A stretch of DNA of 7,553 nt from Desulfobacterales bacterium (GCA_027066725.1 JAMONC010000304.1:1-7553); one strand, 5' to 3'. Counted from the first letter of the stretch, positions 1-6,100 are shown. Program-made: numbers and translations. The notes: generated by a model from the letters alone, not told the origin.

Positions 1-1
1 A

Positions 2-406
2 AATAAAAGAGAGTTATTAAATCAGTTGATAAATGAATTTGGTATAAAACATGTACTAATGAAGAAGTTCTATGATCTTTCTCTTGGACAAAAAAACAGG
101 GTAAATTTTTTAAGATACTTAGTCCAAGACTTTGATTTGCTTATAATAGATGAAGCTTTAGCCAATGTAGATGAGCCAACAAGGATCAAAATTTTAACTT
201 TGACTAGATCCCTTTTTAAAAATGTTACAATTCTTTACATATCTCATAATGTGTTAGAAGTAATTCGTTTTTCAAAGAGGGTTTTTATCTTAGCCCAAAA
301 GTATCCTATTAAAGAGATTATTGAAGTTAATGGATTAGATGGTAAAGAGATAGATGAACATAAACAAGGACAAATAGTTATAGAAGTACTTAAAAAAGCT
401 ACTTAA
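2..406 (+). CDS. ABC transporter ATP-binding protein, C-terminal part (5' end outside window)
   Basis: This is the C-terminal part of an ABC ATPase. The frame is open to the left edge (first full codon at base 2), so the Walker A and Q-loop half lies outside the window; the TTG at 26 is not a credible start. Visible motifs are an ABC signature LSLGQ (bases 77-91), a Walker B FDLLIIDE with its catalytic Glu (131-154), a D-loop ANVDE, and a switch His in YISHN (His codon 245-247). The motifs are unorthodox: the signature is LSLGQ rather than LSGGQ, and Walker B is followed by Ala instead of the usual Pro. The essential Glu and His are kept, so it is probably active. The permease gene begins 16 bases downstream, so this is inferred to be the energising subunit of that importer. 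The tail after the switch His is rich in Ile, Lys and Glu and has no recognised domain. Substrate unknown. Confidence 0.85.
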   Translation, partial: NKRELLNQLINEFGIKHVLMKKFYDLSLGQKNRVNFLRYLVQDFDLLIIDEALANVDEPTRIKILTLTRSLFKNVTILYISHNVLEVIRFSKRVFILAQKYPIKEIIEVNGLDGKEIDEHKQGQIVIEVLKKAT

Positions 407-422
407 ATAGCTAGGCTCTATA

Positions 423-1169
423 ATGATTGCAATAAAAAGGTTAATTCAATTTATTTTTTTATATGTATTAGGAGTTGTTTTTCTATGGACAATTAAATAT
501 AGCTTTCACTTATCTGATTATCTCATTCCTTCTCCTATAGAGCTTTGGCAAGAAGCACTTAATAATGGTTTTATTTATACAAAAGCAGTTATGGATACTC
601 AAACAGTTGCTATAGAAGGACATTTTCTTGCTATTATTTTAGCAACTATTGTGGCTTTAATAGGAAGACTTAAATCCTGGATTGGTTCATTTACAAAGAT
701 TGCTGCCTATAATCTCCAAGCATATCCAATAGTTGCTGTTGCACCTATCATATTTTTATTTTTAGGAGATGGGCTTGCCTCAAGGCTTCTTATTACAACT
801 TTGATTTGCTATTTCCCATTACTACTAAGTTTTATAGGAGTTTTTGCACAGCCAGTAGTTGAAGTAGAGCACTTTTTTAAATCTACTCATAGACTTAATT
901 GGAGACTTGAGCTTTTAATAAGAACTTATGAAAATCTTGATAAACTAATTACTGTTGTTATAGGAAGTGGTACCCTTGCTATGGTGGGTACTATTATAGC
1001 TGAATTTTTGGCTGCTACCCATGGTATTGGGTATGATATAAGGAAAGCACTTTATGAAAGCAACTTGGCAAAAATTCTTGTATGCCTATTTTTAATAGGA
1101 TTAAGTTCTTCCTTATATCTTGCCTTCTTAGAGACATTAGGAGATTTTATAAAAAAACGTCTTAGCTAA
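423..1169 (+). CDS. ABC transporter permease, SsuC/TauC/ThiX-like
   Basis: A 248-residue inner-membrane permease of the binding-protein-dependent family. Family marks include IPSPIELWQEA after the first membrane helix (residues 35-45; compare LPSP in SsuC/TauC), the YPIVAVAPIIFLFLG stretch (101-115), and AEFLAATHGIGY (193-204), which matches the conserved AE-GLGY segment of sulfonate, taurine, nitrate and thiamine-precursor transporters. Hydrophobic helices lie near 7-24, 66-82, 98-115, 121-142, 176-197 and 216-236. The coupling (EAA) loop, about 147-172, is strongly degenerate: the expected EAA and invariant Gly are replaced in a stretch reading HFFKSTHRLNW. It starts at ATG 423 with a weak AGG seven bases upstream, 16 bases after the ATPase stop, so the two are almost certainly co-transcribed. 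No substrate-binding protein is visible; it may lie upstream. The substrate cannot be assigned from sequence alone. Confidence 0.85.
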   Translation: MIAIKRLIQFIFLYVLGVVFLWTIKYSFHLSDYLIPSPIELWQEALNNGFIYTKAVMDTQTVAIEGHFLAIILATIVALIGRLKSWIGSFTKIAAYNLQAYPIVAVAPIIFLFLGDGLASRLLITTLICYFPLLLSFIGVFAQPVVEVEHFFKSTHRLNWRLELLIRTYENLDKLITVVIGSGTLAMVGTIIAEFLAATHGIGYDIRKALYESNLAKILVCLFLIGLSSSLYLAFLETLGDFIKKRLS

Positions 1170-1173
1170 AGTC

Positions 1174-1199
1174 TTTAGTTATTTCCTTACTTAACTAAA
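1174..1199. repeat. 8-bp perfect inverted repeat after the permease gene
   Basis: TTTAGTTA (1174-1181) and TAACTAAA (1192-1199) are perfect reverse complements separated by 10 bases, starting five bases after the permease stop. The right arm overlaps the first repeat of the candidate Pho box. The stem is mostly A-T and is not followed by a clean T-tract, so it would be at best a weak terminator for the upstream operon. It may instead be incidental or an operator-like site. Confidence 0.3.
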
Positions 1200-1229
1200 A
1201 ATTAACAGAACTTTTATCTCAAATTTACT
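1191..1229 (+). promoter_or_regulatory. Candidate Pho box (PhoB-binding site) upstream of pstS
   Basis: Four hexamers sit at an exact 11-base period: TTAACT (1191), TTAACA (1202), TTTATC (1213) and TTTACT (1224). Each is separated from the next by five mostly A/T-rich bases. PhoB/PhoP-type regulators are known to bind tandem direct repeats with 11-base periodicity, of the TT(A/T)ACA type in Bacillus and TGTCAT-like in Escherichia coli. The array ends nine bases before a TATAAC hexamer, the arrangement expected where PhoB replaces the -35 contact. The site lies directly before pstS, and phoB itself is in this operon. The first two units match best; the third and fourth are degenerate. Confidence 0.65.
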
Positions 1230-1238
1230 TCTTCTTTT

Positions 1239-1244
1239 TATAAC
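1239..1244 (+). promoter_or_regulatory. Candidate -10 element of the pstS promoter
   Basis: TATAAC lies nine bases after the last Pho-box repeat, and no recognisable -35 box precedes it, as is usual for PhoB-activated promoters. It would place transcription start near 1250-1252, giving a leader of roughly 25 bases. A run of six C follows directly (1244-1249) and would form a GC-rich discriminator. The other AT-rich match, TATATA at 1256-1261, would start transcription inside the ribosome binding site and is less likely. Confidence 0.4.
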
Positions 1245-1262
1245 CCCCCTCAAAATATATAA

Positions 1263-1270
1263 AGAGGAGG
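1263..1270 (+). promoter_or_regulatory. Strong ribosome binding site of pstS
   Basis: AGAGGAGG is the most complete Shine-Dalgarno sequence in the window. It is followed by TTTG and two consecutive ATG codons at 1275 (spacing 4) and 1278 (spacing 7). Either ATG is plausible; a TTG at 1272 lies too close to be used. The strength of this site fits the high level of a periplasmic binding protein. Confidence 0.7.
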
Positions 1271-1274
1271 TTTG

Positions 1275-2321
1275 ATGATGCGAAAATTATTGTTGTTTTT
1301 GTTGATTGCTCTTACTGCGTTTTCAATGTGTGGCGTTGGGCAGGCAGCTCAACGTCTAATTGGTGCAGGAGCAACTTTCCCTTATCCCCTCTATGATAAA
1401 TGGTTTAGTATATATCATAGAGAGACAGGGGTTAAGATTAATTACCAAGCAATAGGTTCAGGTGGAGGCATAAGGCAGCTTCTTAACAGAATAGTTGATT
1501 TTGGCGGGACAGATGCCTTTATGAGTGATAAAGAACTAGCAAAGGCACCTGCCAAGATACTTCATATTCCAACCTGTTTAGGAGCTGTTGTAATTACTTA
1601 TAATCTTCCAGGAAATCCTACCCTTAAACTTACTCCTAAGTTAATTGCAGATATTTTCCTTGGGAAAATAAAAAAGTGGGATGATAAAAGGATAGAACAG
1701 TTAAATCCTAGGGTATCCTTACCAGCTATTAATATTGTAGTAGTTCACAGATCTGAAGGAAGTGGCACTACCTTTATTTTTAGTGATTTTCTTACCAAAG
1801 TCAGTAAAAAATGGGGACAAAGAGTTGGTAGAGGCAAGGTCCTTAATTGGCCTACAGGGCTTGGTGCAAAAGGAAATCCTGGTGTTGCAGGCCTTATAAG
1901 GCAAATTCCTGGAAGTATTGGTTATGTTGAACTCATTTATGCAAAGAAAAATGGTATGCCTGTAGCACTTATTAGAAATAAGGCAGGACATTTTATTGCA
2001 CCTAGTTTAAAGTCTGTTTCTTTAGCTGCTAATGTACGTCTTCCTGCAGACACCAGGGTTTCTATTACAAATACATCAGCTCCATATGGCTATCCAATTA
2101 GTAGTTTTACATGGATAATTTTTTATCAAGAGCAACATTATCAAGGAAGATCAAAGGATAGAGCCATTGCACTTGCAAAGCTTCTTTGGTGGATGATCCA
2201 CAATGGACAAAAATATAATGAATCTCTTCTTTATGGAAGACTTCCTAAACCGGCTGTTAAATGCGCAGAAAAGATCATTAGATCTATAACTTATGATGGT
2301 CAAAGAATAGTTAATTGGTAG
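1275..2321 (+). CDS. pstS: Periplasmic phosphate-binding protein PstS
   Basis: PstS captures inorganic phosphate in the periplasm and delivers it to PstCA. The 348-residue precursor has a signal peptide (MMRK, a Leu-rich core to about residue 18, then GQAA) with likely signal-peptidase I cleavage near residues 24-25. The Cys in FSMC is not in a valid lipobox. Phosphate-contact loops match the family: GAGATFP (30-36), GSGGG (61-65), GGTDAFMSD (77-85, with the phosphate-contacting Asp at 80) and HRSEGSGTT (158-166, with Arg 159 and the SGT anion loop). In the last loop Glu replaces the Asp of the E. coli RADGSGT. NTSAPYGYPIS (266-276) is also typical. Start ATG 1275 follows AGAGGAGG; ATG 1278 is equally possible and changes nothing in the mature protein. 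It is the first gene behind the candidate Pho box, and the porin gene follows after 22 bases. Confidence 0.97.
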   Translation: MMRKLLLFLLIALTAFSMCGVGQAAQRLIGAGATFPYPLYDKWFSIYHRETGVKINYQAIGSGGGIRQLLNRIVDFGGTDAFMSDKELAKAPAKILHIPTCLGAVVITYNLPGNPTLKLTPKLIADIFLGKIKKWDDKRIEQLNPRVSLPAINIVVVHRSEGSGTTFIFSDFLTKVSKKWGQRVGRGKVLNWPTGLGAKGNPGVAGLIRQIPGSIGYVELIYAKKNGMPVALIRNKAGHFIAPSLKSVSLAANVRLPADTRVSITNTSAPYGYPISSFTWIIFYQEQHYQGRSKDRAIALAKLLWWMIHNGQKYNESLLYGRLPKPAVKCAEKIIRSITYDGQRIVNW

Positions 2322-2343
2322 AAACAGGGAGGATAAAAGGGAC

Positions 2344-3429
2344 ATGAAAAAGATTTTAACAATAATTATATGTTGTACTTTAATGATAGGGGTAAGAGTT
2401 GGCCTTGTTAGTGCACAAACTAATTATGAAATTCCACCTAGTTTAAAGGCTTTTGAAGGGCTTTCTATAGGAGGGCTTGCATATATTGATTACAAAGCAG
2501 GCAAAGATGGTAGTCAATATTACAACAAATTTTCTTTAACTAGGGGCTATATCAATATTAAGAAAAAGATAACTCCTTGGTTAAGCGCAAGAATTACACC
2601 TGATATTCATAGGTCTGATAATGGAGATATTACTCTTAGGATTAAATACTTATATGCAAGATTTTATTTTCCAAATTTAGCCTTTCTTTCAAATAACTTT
2701 ATAGAGGTGGGCCAAATTCATATACCTTGGTTAGATTTTAAAGAAGCAATTAATGGATATCGCTGCCAAGGAACTATGTTACAGGAAAGAAATCATGTAT
2801 TTAACTCTGCAGATCAAGGTATAGCATGGTTTGGTTATTTTGGTGGTAAGATTTCTAAAGAATATCAGGATACAGTAGATAAACACTATGCAGGTAAATA
2901 CGGTAGCTTTGCTGTGGGTGTATATAATGGGGCAGGATATCATAATGATGAGGAAAATCACAATAAGGCTATAGAGGGGAGAATTACTATAAGACCTCTT
3001 CCTAGTGTACTTCCTGGCTTACAGCTTTCTTACTTTGGTATATATGGTAAAGGAAATGTAGCAGATAATCCACCAGATTGGCGAGTAAATACTTTTTATT
3101 TAAGCTATGAGACTCATTTATATACTTTTACATTTACCTATGCAAATGATAAGGGTTGTCAAAGTGGTGCAGACGATAACAACAAAGAAGGAATTTCTAT
3201 ATTTGGAAAGATAAAAGTACCTTTTTATCCAAGGCTTGAATTAATGGCAAGATTTGACAATTGGGATCCTGATACAGATGCAGTTAATGATGTATCTAAT
3301 AGGACAATAGTTGGTATAGGATATCATATCTATAAAAATAATCTTATACTTGTAGATTATGAGAGATTAATTCAGGATGGAGGTCCTGATTCATATTTCT
3401 TCCAAACAGTGCTTCAGGTGAGCTTCTAA
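2344..3429 (+). CDS. Outer-membrane porin, phosphate-selective (OprO/OprP-like) type
   Basis: A 361-residue outer-membrane beta-barrel protein, probably a channel for phosphate or other anions. It has a signal peptide (MKKILTIII start, cleavage at VSA-Q, residues 24/25), many alternating hydrophobic and aromatic strands (for example 186-197 and 248-267), and a C-terminal strand ending LQVSF, with the terminal Phe that the BAM machinery recognises. Segments such as VYNGAGYHNDEE (193-204), EGRITIRPLP (211-220) and LPGLQLSY (223-230) resemble the O/P porin family. GQIHIPWLDF (123-132) and GTMLQERNHVFNSADQG (143-159) are also typical of it. Start ATG 2344 has AGGGAGG at 2326-2332 (spacing 11) and a closer AAGGG. 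Its position between pstS and pstC is the main support for phosphate; selectivity is not proven by sequence. A hairpin follows its stop codon. Confidence 0.85.
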   Translation: MKKILTIIICCTLMIGVRVGLVSAQTNYEIPPSLKAFEGLSIGGLAYIDYKAGKDGSQYYNKFSLTRGYINIKKKITPWLSARITPDIHRSDNGDITLRIKYLYARFYFPNLAFLSNNFIEVGQIHIPWLDFKEAINGYRCQGTMLQERNHVFNSADQGIAWFGYFGGKISKEYQDTVDKHYAGKYGSFAVGVYNGAGYHNDEENHNKAIEGRITIRPLPSVLPGLQLSYFGIYGKGNVADNPPDWRVNTFYLSYETHLYTFTFTYANDKGCQSGADDNNKEGISIFGKIKVPFYPRLELMARFDNWDPDTDAVNDVSNRTIVGIGYHIYKNNLILVDYERLIQDGGPDSYFFQTVLQVSF

Positions 3430-3449
3430 TCACATAATATCCCAATGCC

Positions 3450-3500
3450 GCCCAGGTGGATAAAATTCCTCCTTCTCCTAGCCCTCTTATTCACCTGGGC
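3450..3500 (+). terminator. Long intergenic hairpin between porin and pstC: attenuator or mRNA-stabilising element
   Basis: The arms GCCCAGGTGGATAA (3450-3463) and TTATTCACCTGGGC (3487-3500) pair over 14 positions, 13 Watson-Crick and one G-U, around a 23-base pyrimidine-rich loop. The stem has a GC-rich base and is followed by TCCTTTT, a short interrupted T-run. That is weaker than a full intrinsic terminator, and essential downstream genes must still be transcribed. The likely role is partial termination, or protection of the pstS-porin mRNA 3' end after processing. Either would give more PstS and porin than PstCAB. The element is clearly C-richer than its surroundings. Confidence 0.65.
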
Positions 3501-3512
3501 TCCTTTTAGGAG
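3500..3512 (+). promoter_or_regulatory. pstC ribosome binding site, able to fold into a small hairpin
   Basis: AGGAG (3508-3512) lies five bases before the pstC ATG and sets its start. CTCCT (3500-3504) directly upstream is its exact reverse complement with a three-base loop, and a second complementary stretch, CTCCTA (3475-3480), lies in the loop of the larger hairpin. The Shine-Dalgarno sequence could therefore be masked in alternative folds. Whether this happens in the cell is inference. Confidence 0.4.
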
Positions 3513-3517
3513 TTGTT

Positions 3518-4489
3518 ATGAAGGCAATAGAATCTATAAGGGATTTTCAAATTAATGAGTCAAATATAAAGCTAGAGGAAATGACTAATCAAAATTCTCA
3601 TTATTTTACAGCTTTTAATAAAGACAGTATTTTTAATATTGCTTTAACTGTAATAGCTATTTTAGTTGTTTTATTAGTTGGTGCTATACTACTTAGTTTG
3701 ACAGTATATTCTCTTCCTGTTTTTAAATTAGAAGGAATATCTTTTTTATTTCATGATATCTGGAATCCTATAGCTAATAAATTTGGAGCCATGCCTTTTT
3801 TAATAGGCACATTATTGACTTCTTTTTTAGCTTTATTTTTTAGTTTACCATTTTCTATGGCTATTGCTTTATTTCTGGGTGAATATTTCAGTTCTGGAAA
3901 GATAGCTATCTTTTTCCAAAATACTACTAGTCTATTAGCTGGTATCCCATCAGTTATATATGGATTTTGGGGATTATTTGTACTTGTTCCTTTAATAAGA
4001 AATATAGAAATTAAACTGGGAGTGCTTCCTTATGGTGTGGGAGTATTAACAGCATCTCTAATACTAACGATAATGATTATACCTTATGCTGCTTCTGTTG
4101 GTAGAGAGGTGATAAGTCTTGTTCCACAAGATTTAAAAGAGGGTGCTTATGCATTAGGTGCTACAAGATGGGAAGTAATAAAAAATGTTATATTTCCTTA
4201 TGCTAGATCTGGTATTTTTGCAGGTATATTACTTTCTTTAGGTAGAGCTATTGGTGAGACAATGGCTGTTACTATGGTTATAGGCAATAATAATCAATTT
4301 CCACATGGTCTTTTTTCGCCAGCAAATACAATGGCAAGTGTAATTGCTAATGAATTTACAGAGGCAACTAGTAATGTGTATTTATCTGCTCTTATAGCGA
4401 TTGCTTTACTTCTTTTTATAGTTACCACTATTATCAATATTGTTGGTAGATATATTATTAAAAAATTAAGTATTGAGAATTTAGATTAG
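3518..4489 (+). CDS. pstC: Phosphate ABC transporter permease PstC
   Basis: PstC is one of the two inner-membrane subunits of the high-affinity phosphate importer. The 323-residue product has a cytoplasmic N-terminus of about 39 residues, then membrane helices near 40-65, 93-122, 131-160, 170-195, 232-256 and 287-312. SLLAGIPSVIYGFWGL (138-153) is a PstC hallmark. The coupling loop runs from LKEGAYALGATRWEV (206-220) to the Pro at 227 and docks on PstB. GRAIGETMAVTMVIGN (242-257) carries the intramembrane Arg and Glu that are needed for transport in E. coli PstC. AGGAG five bases upstream supports ATG 3518. The N-terminal tail is longer than in E. coli PstC, and ATG at codon 22 is a possible but unsupported alternative start. 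It follows the hairpin gap and is 13 bases from pstA. Confidence 0.96.
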   Translation: MKAIESIRDFQINESNIKLEEMTNQNSHYFTAFNKDSIFNIALTVIAILVVLLVGAILLSLTVYSLPVFKLEGISFLFHDIWNPIANKFGAMPFLIGTLLTSFLALFFSLPFSMAIALFLGEYFSSGKIAIFFQNTTSLLAGIPSVIYGFWGLFVLVPLIRNIEIKLGVLPYGVGVLTASLILTIMIIPYAASVGREVISLVPQDLKEGAYALGATRWEVIKNVIFPYARSGIFAGILLSLGRAIGETMAVTMVIGNNNQFPHGLFSPANTMASVIANEFTEATSNVYLSALIAIALLLFIVTTIINIVGRYIIKKLSIENLD

Positions 4490-4502
4490 CAGGAGATTAG
4501 TT

Positions 4503-5360
4503 ATGGATAATAATCAGAGAGATAAGTGTAATATTCGTTTTTTAATTAATAAGTTAATGAAATATTCTATATATCTTTTTACTTTTGCTTCTATTATCCC
4601 ACTTGCTTTGATACTGATTTACTTGATAAAGCAAGGTATTAGTTCAATAAATTGGCAGTTTATTACTCAGCTTCCTAAACCAATTGGTGAACAAGGTGGT
4701 GGAGTATTAAATGCAATTATAGGTACTATTATTTTAATTGTATTATCAACTATTATATCAGTACCTATAGGCATAAAAGCAGGTATTTATTTATCTGAAG
4801 TTAAGACTGGTAAACTAGCTTATTTGCTTAGGCTATCTACAGATATCTTACAAGGAATCCCTTCTATTGTCTTAGGTGTTATTGCTTATCTTTGGTTGGT
4901 AAAGCCTATGAAGGCATTTTCTGCTCTATCTGGTAGCGTAGCTCTTGCTATTATGATGTTACCAATGATTATTGCTTCAACTGAGGAAACATTAAAATTA
5001 GTTCCATATAGTCTCAAGGAAGCTGCATTGGCATTAGGAGTACCATATTACAAAACGATTCTTAAGGTAATTTTACCTGCTGGAATGAGTGGCATTCTTA
5101 CTGGTGTGTTACTTGCAGTAGCAAGAATAGCTGGAGAGACAGCCCCATTATTGTTTACTGCCTTTGGAAGTCCATATTTAAATTTTAATCCCTTACATCC
5201 AATAAATGCTCTTCCTCTTGTAGTTTTTAATTATGCATCTTCTCCATATCCTAATTGGTGGCATCAGGCATGGGGGGCTTCATTTTTGTTAACCATGATG
5301 GTTTTGATATTAAATTTAGCAGCTAAAACAGGAGCTAGTAGATGGAAGGTGAAATTTTAA
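4503..5360 (+). CDS. pstA: Phosphate ABC transporter permease PstA
   Basis: PstA pairs with PstC to form the phosphate channel. The 285-residue product has helices near 22-43, 68-95, 108-133, 143-160, 195-222 and 258-273. STDILQGIPSIVLGV (112-126) matches the PstA/PstC family. The coupling loop LKEAALALGVPYYKTI (171-186) keeps the EAA motif and the invariant Gly. ARIAGETAPLLFTAFG (207-222) is diagnostic of PstA and holds the intramembrane Arg and Glu. Start ATG 4503 has AGGAGA at 4491-4496 with good spacing. The 3' end overlaps pstB by 19 bases, and the pstB ribosome binding site lies inside pstA, so the two are probably translationally coupled. Confidence 0.96.
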   Translation: MDNNQRDKCNIRFLINKLMKYSIYLFTFASIIPLALILIYLIKQGISSINWQFITQLPKPIGEQGGGVLNAIIGTIILIVLSTIISVPIGIKAGIYLSEVKTGKLAYLLRLSTDILQGIPSIVLGVIAYLWLVKPMKAFSALSGSVALAIMMLPMIIASTEETLKLVPYSLKEAALALGVPYYKTILKVILPAGMSGILTGVLLAVARIAGETAPLLFTAFGSPYLNFNPLHPINALPLVVFNYASSPYPNWWHQAWGASFLLTMMVLILNLAAKTGASRWKVKF

Positions 5361-6100
5361 CTACTGAAAAGCTTTGTGCCTTTTATGATACACATCAAGT
5401 ATTACGGGATATAGACCTTAAGGTACCAAAACTAAAAGTTACAGCAATTATGGGGCCATCAGGTTGTGGAAAGACAACACTTTTACGCTGTTTTAATAGA
5501 CTACATGAGTTAAGTAGTGGAGCAAGAATAACAGGTAAGATATGGCTTTCTGGTGTGAATCTACTTTCTTTAAACCCTATTAAAGTAAGACGCAAGGTAG
5601 GGATGGTGTTTCAACGTCCGAATCCATTTCCTACAATGAGTATATTCGAAAATGTAATAGCAGGTTACAAATTAAACAGTATTAGATTGAAAAGATCTGT
5701 TGCAGAAGAAATTGTTGAAAATGCTTTAAAAAGATCTGCCTTATGGGATGAAGTAAAAGATGTTTTACACAGAAGGGGTACGTTTTTATCTGGTGGTCAA
5801 CAACAAAGGCTTTGTATTGCAAGGGCCCTTGCTATGAATCCTGAAGTATTGTTATTGGATGAGCCTACTTCTGCGCTTGATCCTAAATCTACTGCTCATA
5901 TTGAAGAACTAATTGTTGAATTAAAAGAAACAGTTAGCATAGTAATTGTGACTCACAATATTGGCCAAGCAGGAAGGGTCGCAGACTATACAGCTTTTTT
6001 ATATCTAGGAGAACTTGTGGAGTTTGGTCCAACAGAGCGTCTTTTCACTGCACCTAAAGATAAAAGGACAGAGGAATACTTAAGTGGAAAGTTTGGTTAA
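5342..6100 (+). CDS. pstB: Phosphate ABC transporter ATP-binding protein PstB
   Basis: PstB is the cytoplasmic ATPase that powers phosphate uptake through PstCA. The 252-residue length is normal for the family, and all ABC motifs are intact: Walker A GPSGCGKTT (38-46), Q-loop VFQRPNPFP (89-97), signature LSGGQQQR (149-156), Walker B VLLLDEP (169-175), D-loop SALD (177-180) and switch His 205 in VTHN. PstB-specific marks are RCFNRLHEL after Walker A, the QRPNPFP form of the Q-loop, and the C-terminal RTEEYLSGKFG (compare RTEDYITGRFG in others). AGGAG at 5330-5334, seven bases upstream, fixes ATG 5342 and lies within the end of pstA. A GTG inside its last codons may start phoU. Unlike the ABC ATPase at the left edge, it has canonical motifs throughout, so the two are clearly different subfamilies. 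Confidence 0.97.
   Translation: MEGEILTTEKLCAFYDTHQVLRDIDLKVPKLKVTAIMGPSGCGKTTLLRCFNRLHELSSGARITGKIWLSGVNLLSLNPIKVRRKVGMVFQRPNPFPTMSIFENVIAGYKLNSIRLKRSVAEEIVENALKRSALWDEVKDVLHRRGTFLSGGQQQRLCIARALAMNPEVLLLDEPTSALDPKSTAHIEELIVELKETVSIVIVTHNIGQAGRVADYTAFLYLGELVEFGPTERLFTAPKDKRTEEYLSGKFG

Noticed and set aside
26..28. TTG at 26 as the start of a short 126-residue protein
   Set aside because: The frame is open upstream to the window edge and the encoded protein is only the C-terminal half of an ABC ATPase, so the gene simply begins outside the window.
1164..1180. Short palindrome CTAAAGTCTTTAG at the permease stop
   Set aside because: The loop is a single base, the stem is short and weak, and there is no T-tract; the neighbouring 8-bp inverted repeat is the better candidate.
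1320..1340. Possible lipoprotein signal (Cys at residue 19 of PstS)
   Set aside because: The residue before the Cys is Met, which does not fit a lipobox; the GQAA site a few residues later fits ordinary signal peptidase I cleavage.
1719..1991. Minus-strand open frame of 90 codons inside pstS
   Set aside because: It lies wholly within pstS, has no ribosome binding site, its protein is rich in Cys, Asn and Ser without a recognisable motif, and it is explained as the shadow of a conserved gene.
2151..2345. Minus-strand open frame of 64 codons across the pstS end
   Set aside because: It is antisense to coding sequence, has no promoter or ribosome binding site, and resembles no known family.
2779..2961. 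Minus-strand open frame of 60 codons within the porin gene
   Set aside because: Its hydrophobic Ile/Cys-rich product is what random antisense reading of AT-rich DNA gives; there is no start signal.
5395..5595. Minus-strand open frame of 66 codons within pstB
   Set aside because: It is antisense to the Walker A region of a highly conserved ATPase and has no independent support.
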